From positions 1 through 35,890 of the forward strand of contig JBMOIL010000004.1 of assembly GCA_049317345.1 (NCBI GenBank): a DNA stretch of 35,890 nucleotides, given 5' to 3'. Source of the DNA: Mxb001 sp049317345 (GTDB lineage Bacteria > Actinomycetota > Actinomycetes > S36-B12). Below the pieces are notes generated by a model. The model made no database searches and had not been told where the DNA came from. It worked only from the letters and a program-made list of their open reading frames with translations. This document shows positions 24,776 to 32,852 of the stretch, in pieces (the stretch's first letter is position 1; every line of letters begins with the position of its first letter). The position numbers were made by a program, and so were the translations under genes.

Positions 24776-26022
24776 GGCGTGCTCCCGCTGTCGCGCCAGT
24801 CCTCGGGCAGCATGTGGTCGATGAGGTCGTCCACGGTGACGGCGCCCAGCAGGTGGTCGGTGGAGTCGACCACCGGGAGGGACACGAGGTTGTAGGTCGC
24901 GAAGTAGCGCGCGACCGTGGCCAGGTCGGTGTCGGGCGAGATCGGCTCGAGCGACGTGTCGAGGATGCCTGAGACCAGGGCAGCGGGTGGCTCGCGGAGC
25001 AGCCTCTGGAAGTGGCATGTGCCGAGGTAGCGTCCGGTCGGGGTGTCCGTCGGGGCGCGTGTGACGTAGACCTGAGCGGCCAGGGATGGGGCGATCTCAG
25101 GGCTGCGCACGCGGGCCAGTGCCTCCGCGACGGTGGCGTCTGCGGGCAGGACGATCGGCTCGGTCGTCATCATGCCGCCGGCGGTGTAGTCGCCGTAGAC
25201 GAGAAGGCGCCGGATGTCGTCGGCCTCATCCGGCTGCATGCGTTCGAGCAGGTCCTGAGCCTGCTCGGGTGGCAGCTCGGAGATCAGGTCGGCAGCGTCG
25301 TCGGGATCCATCACCTCAAGGACGTCGGCTGCGCGTTCGATGCCGAGGGACTGCATGATCTCGACCTGCTCCTCTTCGGGAAGCTCCTCAAGCACGTCGG
25401 CGAGACGGTTGTCATCGAGTTCGCGCGCGACCTCAAGCCGCCGCTTCGCCGGCATCTCCTGAAGTGCCAGCGCCAGATCGGGTGCGCGCATGTCATCAAG
25501 TGCGGCGAGGAAATGCTCGGCGCCCTGCTCCTGCGGCAGCGTGAGTCCGTCCACCGCTGCCCAGTCCACGATGCGGGTCTGCCCCTTGCGGCGAAGGCCG
25601 CCTCCCTCGCGAATGAAGAGCTGGGTGACGAACCAATCCCGGCTGGGTTGCTGCTCGATACCGAGATCGACGATCGTCACGGTGCTGGGCGACGATGACC
25701 TGGCTGGGTCGACCAGCGTCACCCGCCGATCGAGGAGCTCACCGAGGGCGAGTGTCTCGCCGCTGCGCTGCTGGAAGCGGCGTAGGTTCACGACACCGCT
25801 CACGACGACCTGGCCGCTGTCGATCGCGGTGACGCGCGACATCGGGACGAAGATGCGCCGCCGGCCCACAACCTCGACGACGAGTCCGACGACGCGCGGC
25901 GGCTGGGAATCCGTGCGAAGCCCTACAACCACATCACGGACGCGCCCGACCTGGTCGGCCTTGGGGTCGAAGACCTCTGCCCGCGCGAGGCGGGCGACGA
26001 AGACTCGGCCGGTGGAGGTCAC
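24772..26022 (-). CDS. PRC-barrel / MgtE_N / CBS-domain cytoplasmic protein
   Basis: 416 residues, no membrane segments. Two PRC-barrel-like regions come first (VFVARLARAEVFDPKADQVGRVRDV, about 7-75; and about 90-160). An MgtE N-domain at about 175-275 has helical repeats ending LPEEEQVEIMQSLGIERAADVLEVMDPDDAADLISELPPEQAQDLLERM. A CBS pair (about 285-415) follows: GDYTAGGMMTTEPIVLPADATVAEAL and DLATVARYFATYNLVSLPVVDSTDHLLGAVTVDDLID. MgtE_N plus CBS forms the Mg2+-sensing part of MgtE channels, but the channel domain is missing, so this is a soluble sensor-like protein (Rv1232c-like). GTG 26022 has TACCCT eight bases upstream and is probably leaderless. Confidence 0.92.
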   Translation of the reverse strand: MTSTGRVFVARLARAEVFDPKADQVGRVRDVVVGLRTDSQPPRVVGLVVEVVGRRRIFVPMSRVTAIDSGQVVVSGVVNLRRFQQRSGETLALGELLDRRVTLVDPARSSSPSTVTIVDLGIEQQPSRDWFVTQLFIREGGGLRRKGQTRIVDWAAVDGLTLPQEQGAEHFLAALDDMRAPDLALALQEMPAKRRLEVARELDDNRLADVLEELPEEEQVEIMQSLGIERAADVLEVMDPDDAADLISELPPEQAQDLLERMQPDEADDIRRLLVYGDYTAGGMMTTEPIVLPADATVAEALARVRSPEIAPSLAAQVYVTRAPTDTPTGRYLGTCHFQRLLREPPAALVSGILDTSLEPISPDTDLATVARYFATYNLVSLPVVDSTDHLLGAVTVDDLIDHMLPEDWRDSGSTP

Positions 26023-26030
26023 GCGGCCCA

Positions 26031-26036
26031 AGGGTA
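26031..26036 (-). promoter_or_regulatory. -10 box (TACCCT) for the PRC/MgtE_N/CBS operon
   Basis: TACCCT on the minus strand ends 8 nt before the GTG at 26022. It is the presumed promoter for the three-gene operon down to mrp. Confidence 0.5.
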
Positions 26037-26064
26037 CTCGCGCAGGCTGCCCACAAGGCCTCGG

Positions 26065-26070
26065 TAGGGT
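26065..26070 (+). promoter_or_regulatory. -10 box (TAGGGT) for the CoA-ester lyase
   Basis: TAGGGT ends 6 nt before ATG 26077. It is only 28 bp from the opposing -10 at 26036, so the two divergent promoters share a compact 54-bp region. Confidence 0.5.
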
Positions 26071-26076
26071 CCAGGC

Positions 26077-27072
26077 ATGACGTCCACCTCCGTGACCTCG
26101 GGAGGCGCGGCCGCTGTCGCGCGGCCCGGTCGTTCGCGTCGGTCCAACCTGGCCGTGCCTGGTTCCAGCCCCAAGATGCTGGACAAAGCGCGTGGACTGC
26201 CCGTCGACCAGGTCTTCATGGACATCGAGGATGCTGTCGCCCCGATCGCCAAGCCCGAGGCACGCACCCACATCGTCGCTGCACTCAATGAAGGTGGCTA
26301 CGAGGGGAAGGTGCGCACTGTCCGGGTGAATGACTGGACAACCCAGTGGACCTATGCGGACGTGGTGGAGGTTGTCGAGGGTGCGGGTCCCAACCTCGAC
26401 TGCATCATGCTTCCCAAGGTGCAGACGGCGGACCAGATCATCGCGCTGGATCTCCTGCTCACCCAGATCGAGAAGTCGAATGGGTTCGAGGTGGGGCGGA
26501 TCGGTATCGAAGCCCAGATCGAGAATGCCATGGGCCTCATCAATGTCGATGCCATTGCCGCTGCGTCGCCTCGCGTCGAGACCATCATCTTCGGCCCGGC
26601 AGACTTCATGGCGAGCATCAACATGAAGTCACTTGTCGTGGGTGAGCAGCCTCCGGGGTACGACGTCGGCGACGCCTACCATTACATCCTCATGCGCATC
26701 CTCATGGCCGCACGCGCGCACGACAAGCTCGCGATCGACGGGCCCTATCTGGCGATCAAGGATGTCGAGGGCTACCGGCGCGTGGCCTCGCGCAGTGCGG
26801 CACTGGGCTTCGACGGCAAATGGGTACTGCACCCGGGTCAGGTGGATGCCGCAAACGAGGTCTACAGCCCCCGCCAGGAGGACTACGACCAGGCCGAGCT
26901 CATCCTCGACGCCTATGCCTACTTCACGTCCGCCGAGGGCGGCGCCAAGGGCGCGGTCATGCTCGGCGACGAGATGATCGACGAGGCATCCCGCAAGATG
27001 GCCATCGTCATCGCCGCAAAGGGACGCGCGGCAGGCATGTCCCGCACCCAGACGTTCACGCCACCGGCCTGA
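26077..27072 (+). CDS. CoA-ester lyase of the HpcH/HpaI/CitE family (malyl-CoA / beta-methylmalyl-CoA lyase-like)
   Basis: 331 residues with a TIM-barrel lyase pattern. RSNLAVPGSSPKMLDKARGLPVDQVFMDIEDAVAP gives the N-terminal RxxLxVPG and D-x-E-D motifs. VRVNDWTTQWTYADV, CIMLPKVQTADQ, IGIEAQIENAMG (metal-binding Glu), IFGPADFMASI (metal-binding Asp) and KWVLHPGQVDAANEVYSP complete the CitE/Mcl set. Length and the NxxxTQW-type segment suit malyl-CoA or beta-methylmalyl-CoA lyases, which cleave to acetyl- or propionyl-CoA and glyoxylate, more than CitE of citrate lyase, whose partner subunits are absent. An acyl-CoA dehydrogenase two genes downstream supports acyl-CoA metabolism. The precise substrate is not certain. 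Confidence 0.87.
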   Translation: MTSTSVTSGGAAAVARPGRSRRSNLAVPGSSPKMLDKARGLPVDQVFMDIEDAVAPIAKPEARTHIVAALNEGGYEGKVRTVRVNDWTTQWTYADVVEVVEGAGPNLDCIMLPKVQTADQIIALDLLLTQIEKSNGFEVGRIGIEAQIENAMGLINVDAIAAASPRVETIIFGPADFMASINMKSLVVGEQPPGYDVGDAYHYILMRILMAARAHDKLAIDGPYLAIKDVEGYRRVASRSAALGFDGKWVLHPGQVDAANEVYSPRQEDYDQAELILDAYAYFTSAEGGAKGAVMLGDEMIDEASRKMAIVIAAKGRAAGMSRTQTFTPPA

Positions 27073-27096
27073 CCGACCCGCCGGGCCGACTCGACG

Positions 27097-27102
27097 TAGG
27101 CT
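27097..27102 (+). promoter_or_regulatory. -10 box (TAGGCT) for the J-domain gene
   Basis: TAGGCT ends 6 nt before ATG 27109, with no Shine-Dalgarno. Confidence 0.45.
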
Positions 27103-27108
27103 CATCAC

Positions 27109-27750
27109 ATGCTCGCCGGACGTGCACCCGATCGTGCGCAAGCCGCACGCCTGCTGGGTGTCTCACCCGATGCGGATCCGACCGAGGTCAAGCGTGCCTT
27201 TCGGCTGTGGGCCGTGTGGGCCCACCCCGATCAGGGTGGCTCCGCTGAGCGCTTCACGGATCTGTGCGCGGCGCGCGACCTGCTGCTCGAGCCCCGAACC
27301 ACGACACACGCGCCTGAGCGTCGTTCGGCAGACGCGTCGGGCCCGTCCCACGACGGTGCGCCCACCGCACCGCGTCCCCGCAAGGGGTGGCGTCAGGTGC
27401 TCGTGCATCCCTCCCCGCTCACCATGGGGCTGCTTGCGTTGGCGTACATAGGAGCTGTCGCCGCGGTCCTCATCGCGGGACCGTCCCCTCTCCTCGCCGT
27501 GCCCGCCGCCCTCGCCTCGGCAGCGTGGTGCGTCGCGGTGTCGCACGCGATCCTGCGCGGTGGTGACCACGGCCATGTCATCGTCACCCGATCGCTCGCC
27601 TGGGGCGCGGTGACCCTCGCGCAGGTAGCACTTGCCGTGATGGTCGGTATCCCCCTCATCGAGGTGCTGCCGCTACTTGCACTGCCCTTCGTCGCCGTGA
27701 TCGCCGCGGTCAATCCTGCGGCCGGTCTGTGGAGAGGCGCGCGCGGTTAA
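27109..27750 (+). CDS. J-domain membrane protein
   Basis: 213 residues. The N-terminal 60 form a DnaJ-type J domain: QAARLLGVSPDADPTEVKRAFRLWAVWAHPDQGG, with the essential HPD at 39-41. A Pro/Arg-rich linker (about 65-100) leads to four hydrophobic segments (PLTMGLLALAYIGAVAAVLI, LLAVPAALASAAWCVAVSHAI, WGAVTLAQVALAVMVGI, EVLPLLALPFVAVIAAV). The J domain should activate a DnaK-type chaperone at the membrane surface. The Gly/Phe and zinc-finger regions of DnaJ are absent, so it is a class III J protein. Client and location are inferred only. Confidence 0.8.
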   Translation: MLAGRAPDRAQAARLLGVSPDADPTEVKRAFRLWAVWAHPDQGGSAERFTDLCAARDLLLEPRTTTHAPERRSADASGPSHDGAPTAPRPRKGWRQVLVHPSPLTMGLLALAYIGAVAAVLIAGPSPLLAVPAALASAAWCVAVSHAILRGGDHGHVIVTRSLAWGAVTLAQVALAVMVGIPLIEVLPLLALPFVAVIAAVNPAAGLWRGARG

Positions 27751-27792
27751 CGTGCGTTAGCCTGACCACCTGCTCGCAGATGGGGAGGGACG

Positions 27793-28998
27793 ATGGCGCG
27801 ACTGGCGCAGACCGAGGGACTCACGGACGTCCAGGTCGAGATCCTCAAGGCTGTCCAAGAGTACGTCGACAACGAGATCCTGCCCTATGCGACGCACCTG
27901 GAGCATAAGGACGAATACCCGGCCGACATCGTTGAGGGGTTGAAGGACCTCGGTGTCTTCGGCCTGATGATTCCCGAGGAGTACGGCGGCCTGGGGGAGT
28001 CGCTGCTCACGTATGCCCTCGTGGTCGAAGAGATCGCCCGTGGCTGGATGAGCGTCTCCGGAGTCATCAACACGCACTTCATCGTTGCCTGGATGGTCAT
28101 GCATCACGGCACTGAGGAGCAGAAGGCCCATTACCTCCCGCGCATGGCGACCGGCGAGGTGCGCGGTGCCTTCTCGATGAGCGAGCCTGGCTGCGGTTCC
28201 GATGTCGCTGCCATCCAGTCCCGTGCCGTGCGCGACGGCGACGACTTCGTGCTCAACGGGCAGAAGATGTGGCTCACCAACGGTGGGAGCTCCACGCTCG
28301 TCGCCGTGCTCGTGCGCACGGATGGCGAGGCACCCGAGGGCGCCTCGGTCTACAAGCGCATGACGGCCTTCCTCATCGAGAAGCCCTCGGGGTTTGGCGA
28401 GGTGCTCCCGGGTCTCACGATCCCCGGCAAGATCGAGAAGATGGGCTACAAGGGCGTCGACACGACCGAGCTCATCATGGACGATCTGCGTCTCCCCGCA
28501 TCGACCATCCTTGGTGGGGATCCTGGCCGCGGCTTCTATCAGATGATGGACGGGGTCGAGGTGGGCCGCGTCAACGTCGCGGCCCGCGCCTGCGGACTTG
28601 CTCGTCGCGCGTTCGAGCTGGGCGTTGACTACGCGCAGCAGCGCGTGACCTTTGGCAAGCCCATCGCGGAGCACCAGGCAGTGGCCTTCCGTCTCGCCGA
28701 CATGGGGACCAAGGTCGAGGCCGCCCACCAGATGATGGTCATGGCCGCGCGCAAGAAGGACTCGGGTGAGCGCAACGACCTGGAGTCCGGCATGGCCAAG
28801 CTCATCGCGAGCGAGTACTGCAAGGAGGTCGTGGAGGATTCCTTCCGCATCCACGGCGGCTATGGCTACTCCAAGGAGTACGAGATCGAGCGCCTCTATC
28901 GCGAGGCGCCCATGCTCATGATTGGCGAGGGCACCGCAGACATCCAGAAGATGATCATCGCGCGGCGCCTGCTGGAGGAGTACGCCCTACGGGGCTGA
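27793..28998 (+). CDS. Acyl-CoA dehydrogenase
   Basis: 401-residue FAD flavoenzyme that oxidises acyl-CoA to 2-enoyl-CoA. The N-terminal helical domain has LGVFGLMIPEEYGGLGES. The middle beta domain has FSMSEPGCGSDVAAIQSRAV and GQKMWLTNGG. The C-terminal helical domain contains DYAQQRVTFGKPIAEHQAV and HGGYGYSKEYEIERLYRE. The probable catalytic Glu is in MLMIGEGTADIQ, at the position used by short/medium-chain acyl-CoA dehydrogenases. GGGAGGGA precedes the ATG; TAGCCT at about 27758 is a possible -10 box. It overlaps the end of the convergent Pr6Pr gene by 12 bp. At 401 residues it is shorter than typical methylsuccinyl-CoA dehydrogenases. Confidence 0.93.
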   Translation: MARLAQTEGLTDVQVEILKAVQEYVDNEILPYATHLEHKDEYPADIVEGLKDLGVFGLMIPEEYGGLGESLLTYALVVEEIARGWMSVSGVINTHFIVAWMVMHHGTEEQKAHYLPRMATGEVRGAFSMSEPGCGSDVAAIQSRAVRDGDDFVLNGQKMWLTNGGSSTLVAVLVRTDGEAPEGASVYKRMTAFLIEKPSGFGEVLPGLTIPGKIEKMGYKGVDTTELIMDDLRLPASTILGGDPGRGFYQMMDGVEVGRVNVAARACGLARRAFELGVDYAQQRVTFGKPIAEHQAVAFRLADMGTKVEAAHQMMVMAARKKDSGERNDLESGMAKLIASEYCKEVVEDSFRIHGGYGYSKEYEIERLYREAPMLMIGEGTADIQKMIIARRLLEEYALRG

Positions 28999-29688
28999 CG
29001 TGCGACGACTGACGCGACGGATCACCGAGTCGATGCCCCAGAGGATCAAGCAGAGCACGATCGCGAAGACCACGATGCCGGCCACATTGGTAAAGACGGT
29101 GCCGTAGCCGTAGACGGCGACGTCGAGGAATCCGTAGGGGTAAGCCCCGATGAAGGCGCCGCGCACCAACGCGAAGACCAGCCAGATGATCGGCAGGATG
29201 AGGCTCGCCGCAATGATGCGCCACGAAATCCAGCCGCGCGGCCCGGCGATCAGCCACACCACGAATGTCAAGATCGGCGTAAGGACGTGGAGGAAGAAGT
29301 TCGTCCAGACCTCTAGGCCCTGATTCTTAGCCGTGGCGGCGAGCACGACGTTGTAGATGATGCCCGTGACGACAATCATGAGCACGCTGTCGAGTCGCAA
29401 GACGCGGAACCAGAAGCTGTCTCGGTCGGGTCGTGCGAAGAGCATGAGCATCACGATCGCGACCAGAATGTTGGACCACAGGGTGAAGTAGGTGAAGTAG
29501 TCGAAAACTCGGCCGAGGAGTCCTTGGTCCGCGAAGCCCAGTGCGGTCGGATTGGTGTTCTGACTGGGATAGGTGCCGAGGACCGTCAGCGTGAAGGAAA
29601 AAAGGGCGCCGAATCCCGCGACGAGGCCGTTGATGCCGAAGAGGATGCGCGTGCCGGTCATGCGTGACTGCGTCGATGTCTGGCTCAT
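28987..29688 (-). CDS. Pr6Pr family membrane protein
   Basis: 233 residues with six membrane helices. Key family features are FTYFTLWSNILVAIVMLML, VTGIIYNVVLA, NFFLHVLTPILTFVVWLIAGPRGWISW (the His in the LHVLTP motif) and YPYGFLDVAVYGYGTVFTN. This matches the Pr6Pr / FAR-17a/AIG1-like family of bacterial integral membrane proteins. Related eukaryotic proteins hydrolyse fatty-acid esters of hydroxy fatty acids through a Thr/His pair; whether this protein does so is unknown. The gene is transcribed alone and ends inside the convergent acyl-CoA dehydrogenase gene. Confidence 0.85.
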   Translation of the reverse strand: MSQTSTQSRMTGTRILFGINGLVAGFGALFSFTLTVLGTYPSQNTNPTALGFADQGLLGRVFDYFTYFTLWSNILVAIVMLMLFARPDRDSFWFRVLRLDSVLMIVVTGIIYNVVLAATAKNQGLEVWTNFFLHVLTPILTFVVWLIAGPRGWISWRIIAASLILPIIWLVFALVRGAFIGAYPYGFLDVAVYGYGTVFTNVAGIVVFAIVLCLILWGIDSVIRRVSRRTSAP

Positions 29689-29746
29689 GGGCGGTCAGGC
29701 TACGCCGCGCGCGCGCTCCCGGTGGCCTTTCGGGCAGCGACACGCC

Positions 29747-29752
29747 TACCCT
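29747..29752 (+). promoter_or_regulatory. -10 box (TACCCT) for the DUF2332-Nudix gene
   Basis: TACCCT ends 6 nt before ATG 29759. It supports this start over upstream in-frame codons that would overlap the Pr6Pr gene. Confidence 0.5.
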
Positions 29753-29758
29753 CACGGC

Positions 29759-31186
29759 ATGGGCCCCAGCCGCGACAGCCGACCGGGGATTCGCGAGATC
29801 TTCCTCGACATCGCGGCCTCGTGCGATCGGCTGGAGGCGCCCGTGTACGCCGATCTCGCGCGATGCGTCGCCGAGTGGGCCGACGATCAACCCCTCAGCT
29901 CCCTGCTCGCGCCGTACGCGAACGCGCGTGTGGCCGACATGATCCCCCTGCGGCTCCTCTCCGCCGTCCATCGACTGGCGCTGGCACGGGAAGCCCCGGA
30001 GATTGCCCTCTACCTACCCACCACCGGCGGCACCCCGCCGCGCGACGAGGCCGATCGCGAGCGCCTCAGGCGCGCGTTCCTCGCGACGATCGACTCCCAC
30101 CGCGACGTGGTGGAAGCGGCCCTCACCCGAGTCCCGCAGACCAACGAGGTGGGCCGCACGGTGGGTCTCGCGGCGCTCCTACGACGAGTCGCGCGGGGTT
30201 TCGGACTTCCGGTGCGCCTCCACGAGATCGGTTGCTCGGCGGGGCTGTCGCTCAGAGTCGACGGTCTCATCGCCGAGGCTGTCGTGGCCGAGGACCACGC
30301 CGCATGGGGAGCTCTGCCCGTCATCGTCGAACGCGTCGGGTGCGACCTCGCTCCTGTCGACGCGACCAGCACGGATGGCCGGCTGACTCTCACGTCCTTC
30401 ATCTGGCCCGATCACCCTGCCCGCTTCGAGCGGTTGCGCGGGGCGCTCGACGTGGCGGAAGAGATCGACGTGTCTCTCGTGACCGCGGATGCCCTGGACT
30501 ACGTGAGCGGCCTCGAGTTGCAGCGGGGCACGACGCTCGTCGTGTGGCACTCGGCCATGTGGCTCTACCTGGCGCCTGCGATGCGCGCTGAGATCAGCGC
30601 GGCACTCGATCATCTCGGTCGACAGGCCACCCACGAGAGCCCGCTCGTGCACATCTGCCTCGAGCCCGTTGCGGAGGAGCCAGCCGCCCAGCATCGCTTC
30701 ACGCTGGCGATGACGACGTGGCCGGGTCTCGATGGCTTGCCACCCGGCATCGAAGTGCCCTGGGGCACTACCCCGCCCGCTGGTTCCCCGGTGTCGTGGA
30801 GCATTCCGTGCGCTGGCGGCATCGTGCGCGATCCGGAGGGCCGCATCCTGCTCGTTCGTCGGGGGCAGGAGCCGGCTCGAGGCCTGTGGTCTATCCCGGG
30901 TGGGCGCGTGGACGGCGACGAGTCGTGGGATGTCGCTGCTGCCCGCGAGGTTGCGGAGGAGACGGGGATTGAGGTGACGGCACCGGAGTTCGTCGGCCTG
31001 GTCGAGCGCGCGAGCGGATCCGGATCGACGTACCTGATCGCGGACTTCGCCTTCATGGGTGCGGGGGAGCCCCACGCCGCGGACGATGCCGAGGATGCAC
31101 GCTGGTGCGACCCTGACGACATCCCAGCGATGGCATCGTCACCGGGGTTGGTGGACACCCTGCGTGAGTGGGGCTACCTCTCCTAG
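29759..31186 (+). CDS. DUF2332 - Nudix hydrolase fusion protein
   Basis: 475 residues in one open frame. Residues about 8-340 form a DUF2332 protein: APVYADLARCVAEW, LLSAVHRLALAREAPEIALYLP, QTNEVGRTVGLAALL, VRLHEIGCSAGLSLRVD, VVWHSAMWLYLAP. The EIGCSAGLSL stretch looks like a Rossmann-type motif I, but methyltransferase activity is not established. From about residue 347 a complete Nudix domain begins (CAGGIVRDPEGRILLVRR); its box fits GX5EX7REUXEEXGU exactly: Gly382, Glu388, Arg396, Glu397, Glu400, Glu401, Gly403. Nudix enzymes cleave nucleoside diphosphates linked to other groups. DUF2332 proteins are usually about 330-350 residues and stand alone, so the fusion is notable. ATG 29759 is supported by the -10 box six bases upstream. 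Confidence 0.87.
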   Translation: MGPSRDSRPGIREIFLDIAASCDRLEAPVYADLARCVAEWADDQPLSSLLAPYANARVADMIPLRLLSAVHRLALAREAPEIALYLPTTGGTPPRDEADRERLRRAFLATIDSHRDVVEAALTRVPQTNEVGRTVGLAALLRRVARGFGLPVRLHEIGCSAGLSLRVDGLIAEAVVAEDHAAWGALPVIVERVGCDLAPVDATSTDGRLTLTSFIWPDHPARFERLRGALDVAEEIDVSLVTADALDYVSGLELQRGTTLVVWHSAMWLYLAPAMRAEISAALDHLGRQATHESPLVHICLEPVAEEPAAQHRFTLAMTTWPGLDGLPPGIEVPWGTTPPAGSPVSWSIPCAGGIVRDPEGRILLVRRGQEPARGLWSIPGGRVDGDESWDVAAAREVAEETGIEVTAPEFVGLVERASGSGSTYLIADFAFMGAGEPHAADDAEDARWCDPDDIPAMASSPGLVDTLREWGYLS

Positions 31187-31188
31187 GC

Positions 31189-32721
31189 CTACTCGCCCTG
31201 GGCGGGTGCGCCACCGCGCTTCGTGCGCTTGCGGCGCCGGCTGGACGGGGCACCGCCTTCGGCGGATGCCTCCGGATTCGCGGCGGCCGGGCGACTCGAT
31301 CGCTCGCGTCCTGCGTCCCGGCCCGAGCTGCGAGACGACGTACGCGTGGACCCACCGCGCGGATGCGCTGACGCGGGCTTGCGCTTGCCCGTCTCGCCAA
31401 GGTCCTCGACCTCTTCGGCCTGGAGCCCCGCGCGCGTCTGCTTGTCCTTGGCGAGCCTCCCCGTGACGTCGCGGGAGATGCCGAGTCCGGTGTAGACGTG
31501 GTCGGACGTGGAGTAGGTCTCAAGGGGATCCTTGAAGGGCAGCCCGAGGATCTTGTCGATCATCTGCCAACGTGCGATGTCCTCCCAGTCGACAAACGTC
31601 ACCGCGACACCGCTGGCACCCGCTCGACCGGTGCGTCCGATGCGATGGAGGTAGGTCTTCTCATCGTCAGGGCACTCGTAGTTGATGACGTGGGTCACCC
31701 CGTCGACGTCGATACCGCGTGCCGCGACATCGGTGGCGACGAGCACATCGACCTTGCCATTGCGGAACGCGCGCAGAGCCTGCTCGCGCGCTCCCTGGCC
31801 AAGATCGCCATGGACGGACCCGACGGCGAAGCCGCGCTCGGTGAGTTCATCGGCGATCTTCTGCGCCTTGCGCTTCGTGCGCGTGAAGATCATCGTGAGG
31901 CCACGGCCATCGGCCTGGAGGACGCGAGCGAGGAGTTCGACCTTGTCCATGGGGTGCGCGCGCCATACGTGCTGCTCGATGGCATCGACGGTGGCACGGT
32001 CGTCACCCGGGTCGGCGGCGCGGATATGGGTCGGCTGCGTCATGTAGCGGCGCGCAAGGGCGACGATCTGGCCGGGCATGGTGGCCGAGAAGAGCATCGT
32101 CTGCCGCGCGGCTGGCAACTCCGCGACGAGGCGCTCGACGTCGGGCAGGAAGCCCATGTCGAGCATTTCATCGGCTTCGTCCAGGACCAGTACGCGCACG
32201 CGCGAGAGGTCGAGCGAGCGCCGCTGCATCAGATCGATGAGTCGCCCCGGTGTGCCGACGACGACCTCGACGCCTGTAGCGAGTGCCTCGACCTGGGGTT
32301 CATAGGAACGACCGCCGTAGACGCTGAGCACTCGGGCTCTCTGGTGCGCACCGGCCTGCTCGAGGTCTCCGGCGACCTGCACGCAGAGTTCGCGCGTCGG
32401 CACCACCACGAGCGCCTGAGGTGCCGCCCCGGGGGTGTCGTCGCGCTCCACCCGCTGGAGAAGGGGAATACCGAAGCCCAGGGTCTTGCCGGTGCCGGTC
32501 TTGGCCTGGCCGATGAGGTCGCGGCCCTCGAGAGCCAGCGGAAGTGTCATGGCCTGGATCGGGAAGGCGCGCTCGATTCCGGCGGCAGCTAGCGAGGCGA
32601 CGATCTCGGGCGATGCGCCGAGCTCGGCGAACGTGGGGGCTACGGGCGCTACGACTTCGACGGCTGTCTCGGCGTCGATGGATTCAGTGTCCGTGGGCTC
32701 AATAGGGGGTGAATCGGTCAT
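31189..32721 (-). CDS. DEAD-box ATP-dependent RNA helicase
   Basis: 510 residues. All core motifs are visible: FAELGASPEIVASLAAAGI with the Q motif (FPIQAMTLPLAL), motif I AKTGTGKT, Ia PTRELCVQV, Ib TPGRLIDLM, II VLDEADEML, III SAT, IV IFTRTKRKAQ, V ATDVAARGIDVDGV and VI HRIGRTGRAG. The last 100 residues form a basic, Arg/Ser-rich tail typical of RhlE/CsdA-like actinobacterial helicases that bind rRNA or mRNA. The N-terminal 30 residues are acidic. ATG 32721 is preceded by GGAG at a good distance; an upstream in-frame ATG at 32751 lacks one. A -10 box (32858-32853) implies a leader of about 125 nt. Convergent with the Nudix gene, two bases apart. Confidence 0.94.
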   Translation of the reverse strand: MTDSPPIEPTDTESIDAETAVEVVAPVAPTFAELGASPEIVASLAAAGIERAFPIQAMTLPLALEGRDLIGQAKTGTGKTLGFGIPLLQRVERDDTPGAAPQALVVVPTRELCVQVAGDLEQAGAHQRARVLSVYGGRSYEPQVEALATGVEVVVGTPGRLIDLMQRRSLDLSRVRVLVLDEADEMLDMGFLPDVERLVAELPAARQTMLFSATMPGQIVALARRYMTQPTHIRAADPGDDRATVDAIEQHVWRAHPMDKVELLARVLQADGRGLTMIFTRTKRKAQKIADELTERGFAVGSVHGDLGQGAREQALRAFRNGKVDVLVATDVAARGIDVDGVTHVINYECPDDEKTYLHRIGRTGRAGASGVAVTFVDWEDIARWQMIDKILGLPFKDPLETYSTSDHVYTGLGISRDVTGRLAKDKQTRAGLQAEEVEDLGETGKRKPASAHPRGGSTRTSSRSSGRDAGRERSSRPAAANPEASAEGGAPSSRRRKRTKRGGAPAQGE

Positions 32722-32846
32722 GGTTGTGCTCCAGTGCGACTCCGCGGGCACCGCACCCGATCCTCACCGGGGGCGCCACACACGGGGGGCGGATGGGGCT
32801 CACACCCCTCGGGGGCCCGGCCGGGCGCCCGCATCGCTCACGCGAT
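32722..32846 (-). promoter_or_regulatory. Long GC-rich 5' leader of the DEAD-box helicase
   Basis: A TACCAT -10 box on the minus strand (32858-32853) puts the transcript start near 32846, so about 125 nt are untranslated. The leader is G/C rich with many possible stems, such as GGGG-TGTGAG-CCCC and GGGCGCC pairing with a distant GGCGCCC. Long structured leaders are known for cold-induced RNA helicases; regulation here is inferred. Confidence 0.45.
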
Positions 32847-32852
32847 GAATTC

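Noticed and set aside
24776..25018. Upstream extension of the DUF1003 frame
   Set aside because: It overlaps the CBS-domain coding sequence; the ATGA overlap at 24772-24775 is the natural start.
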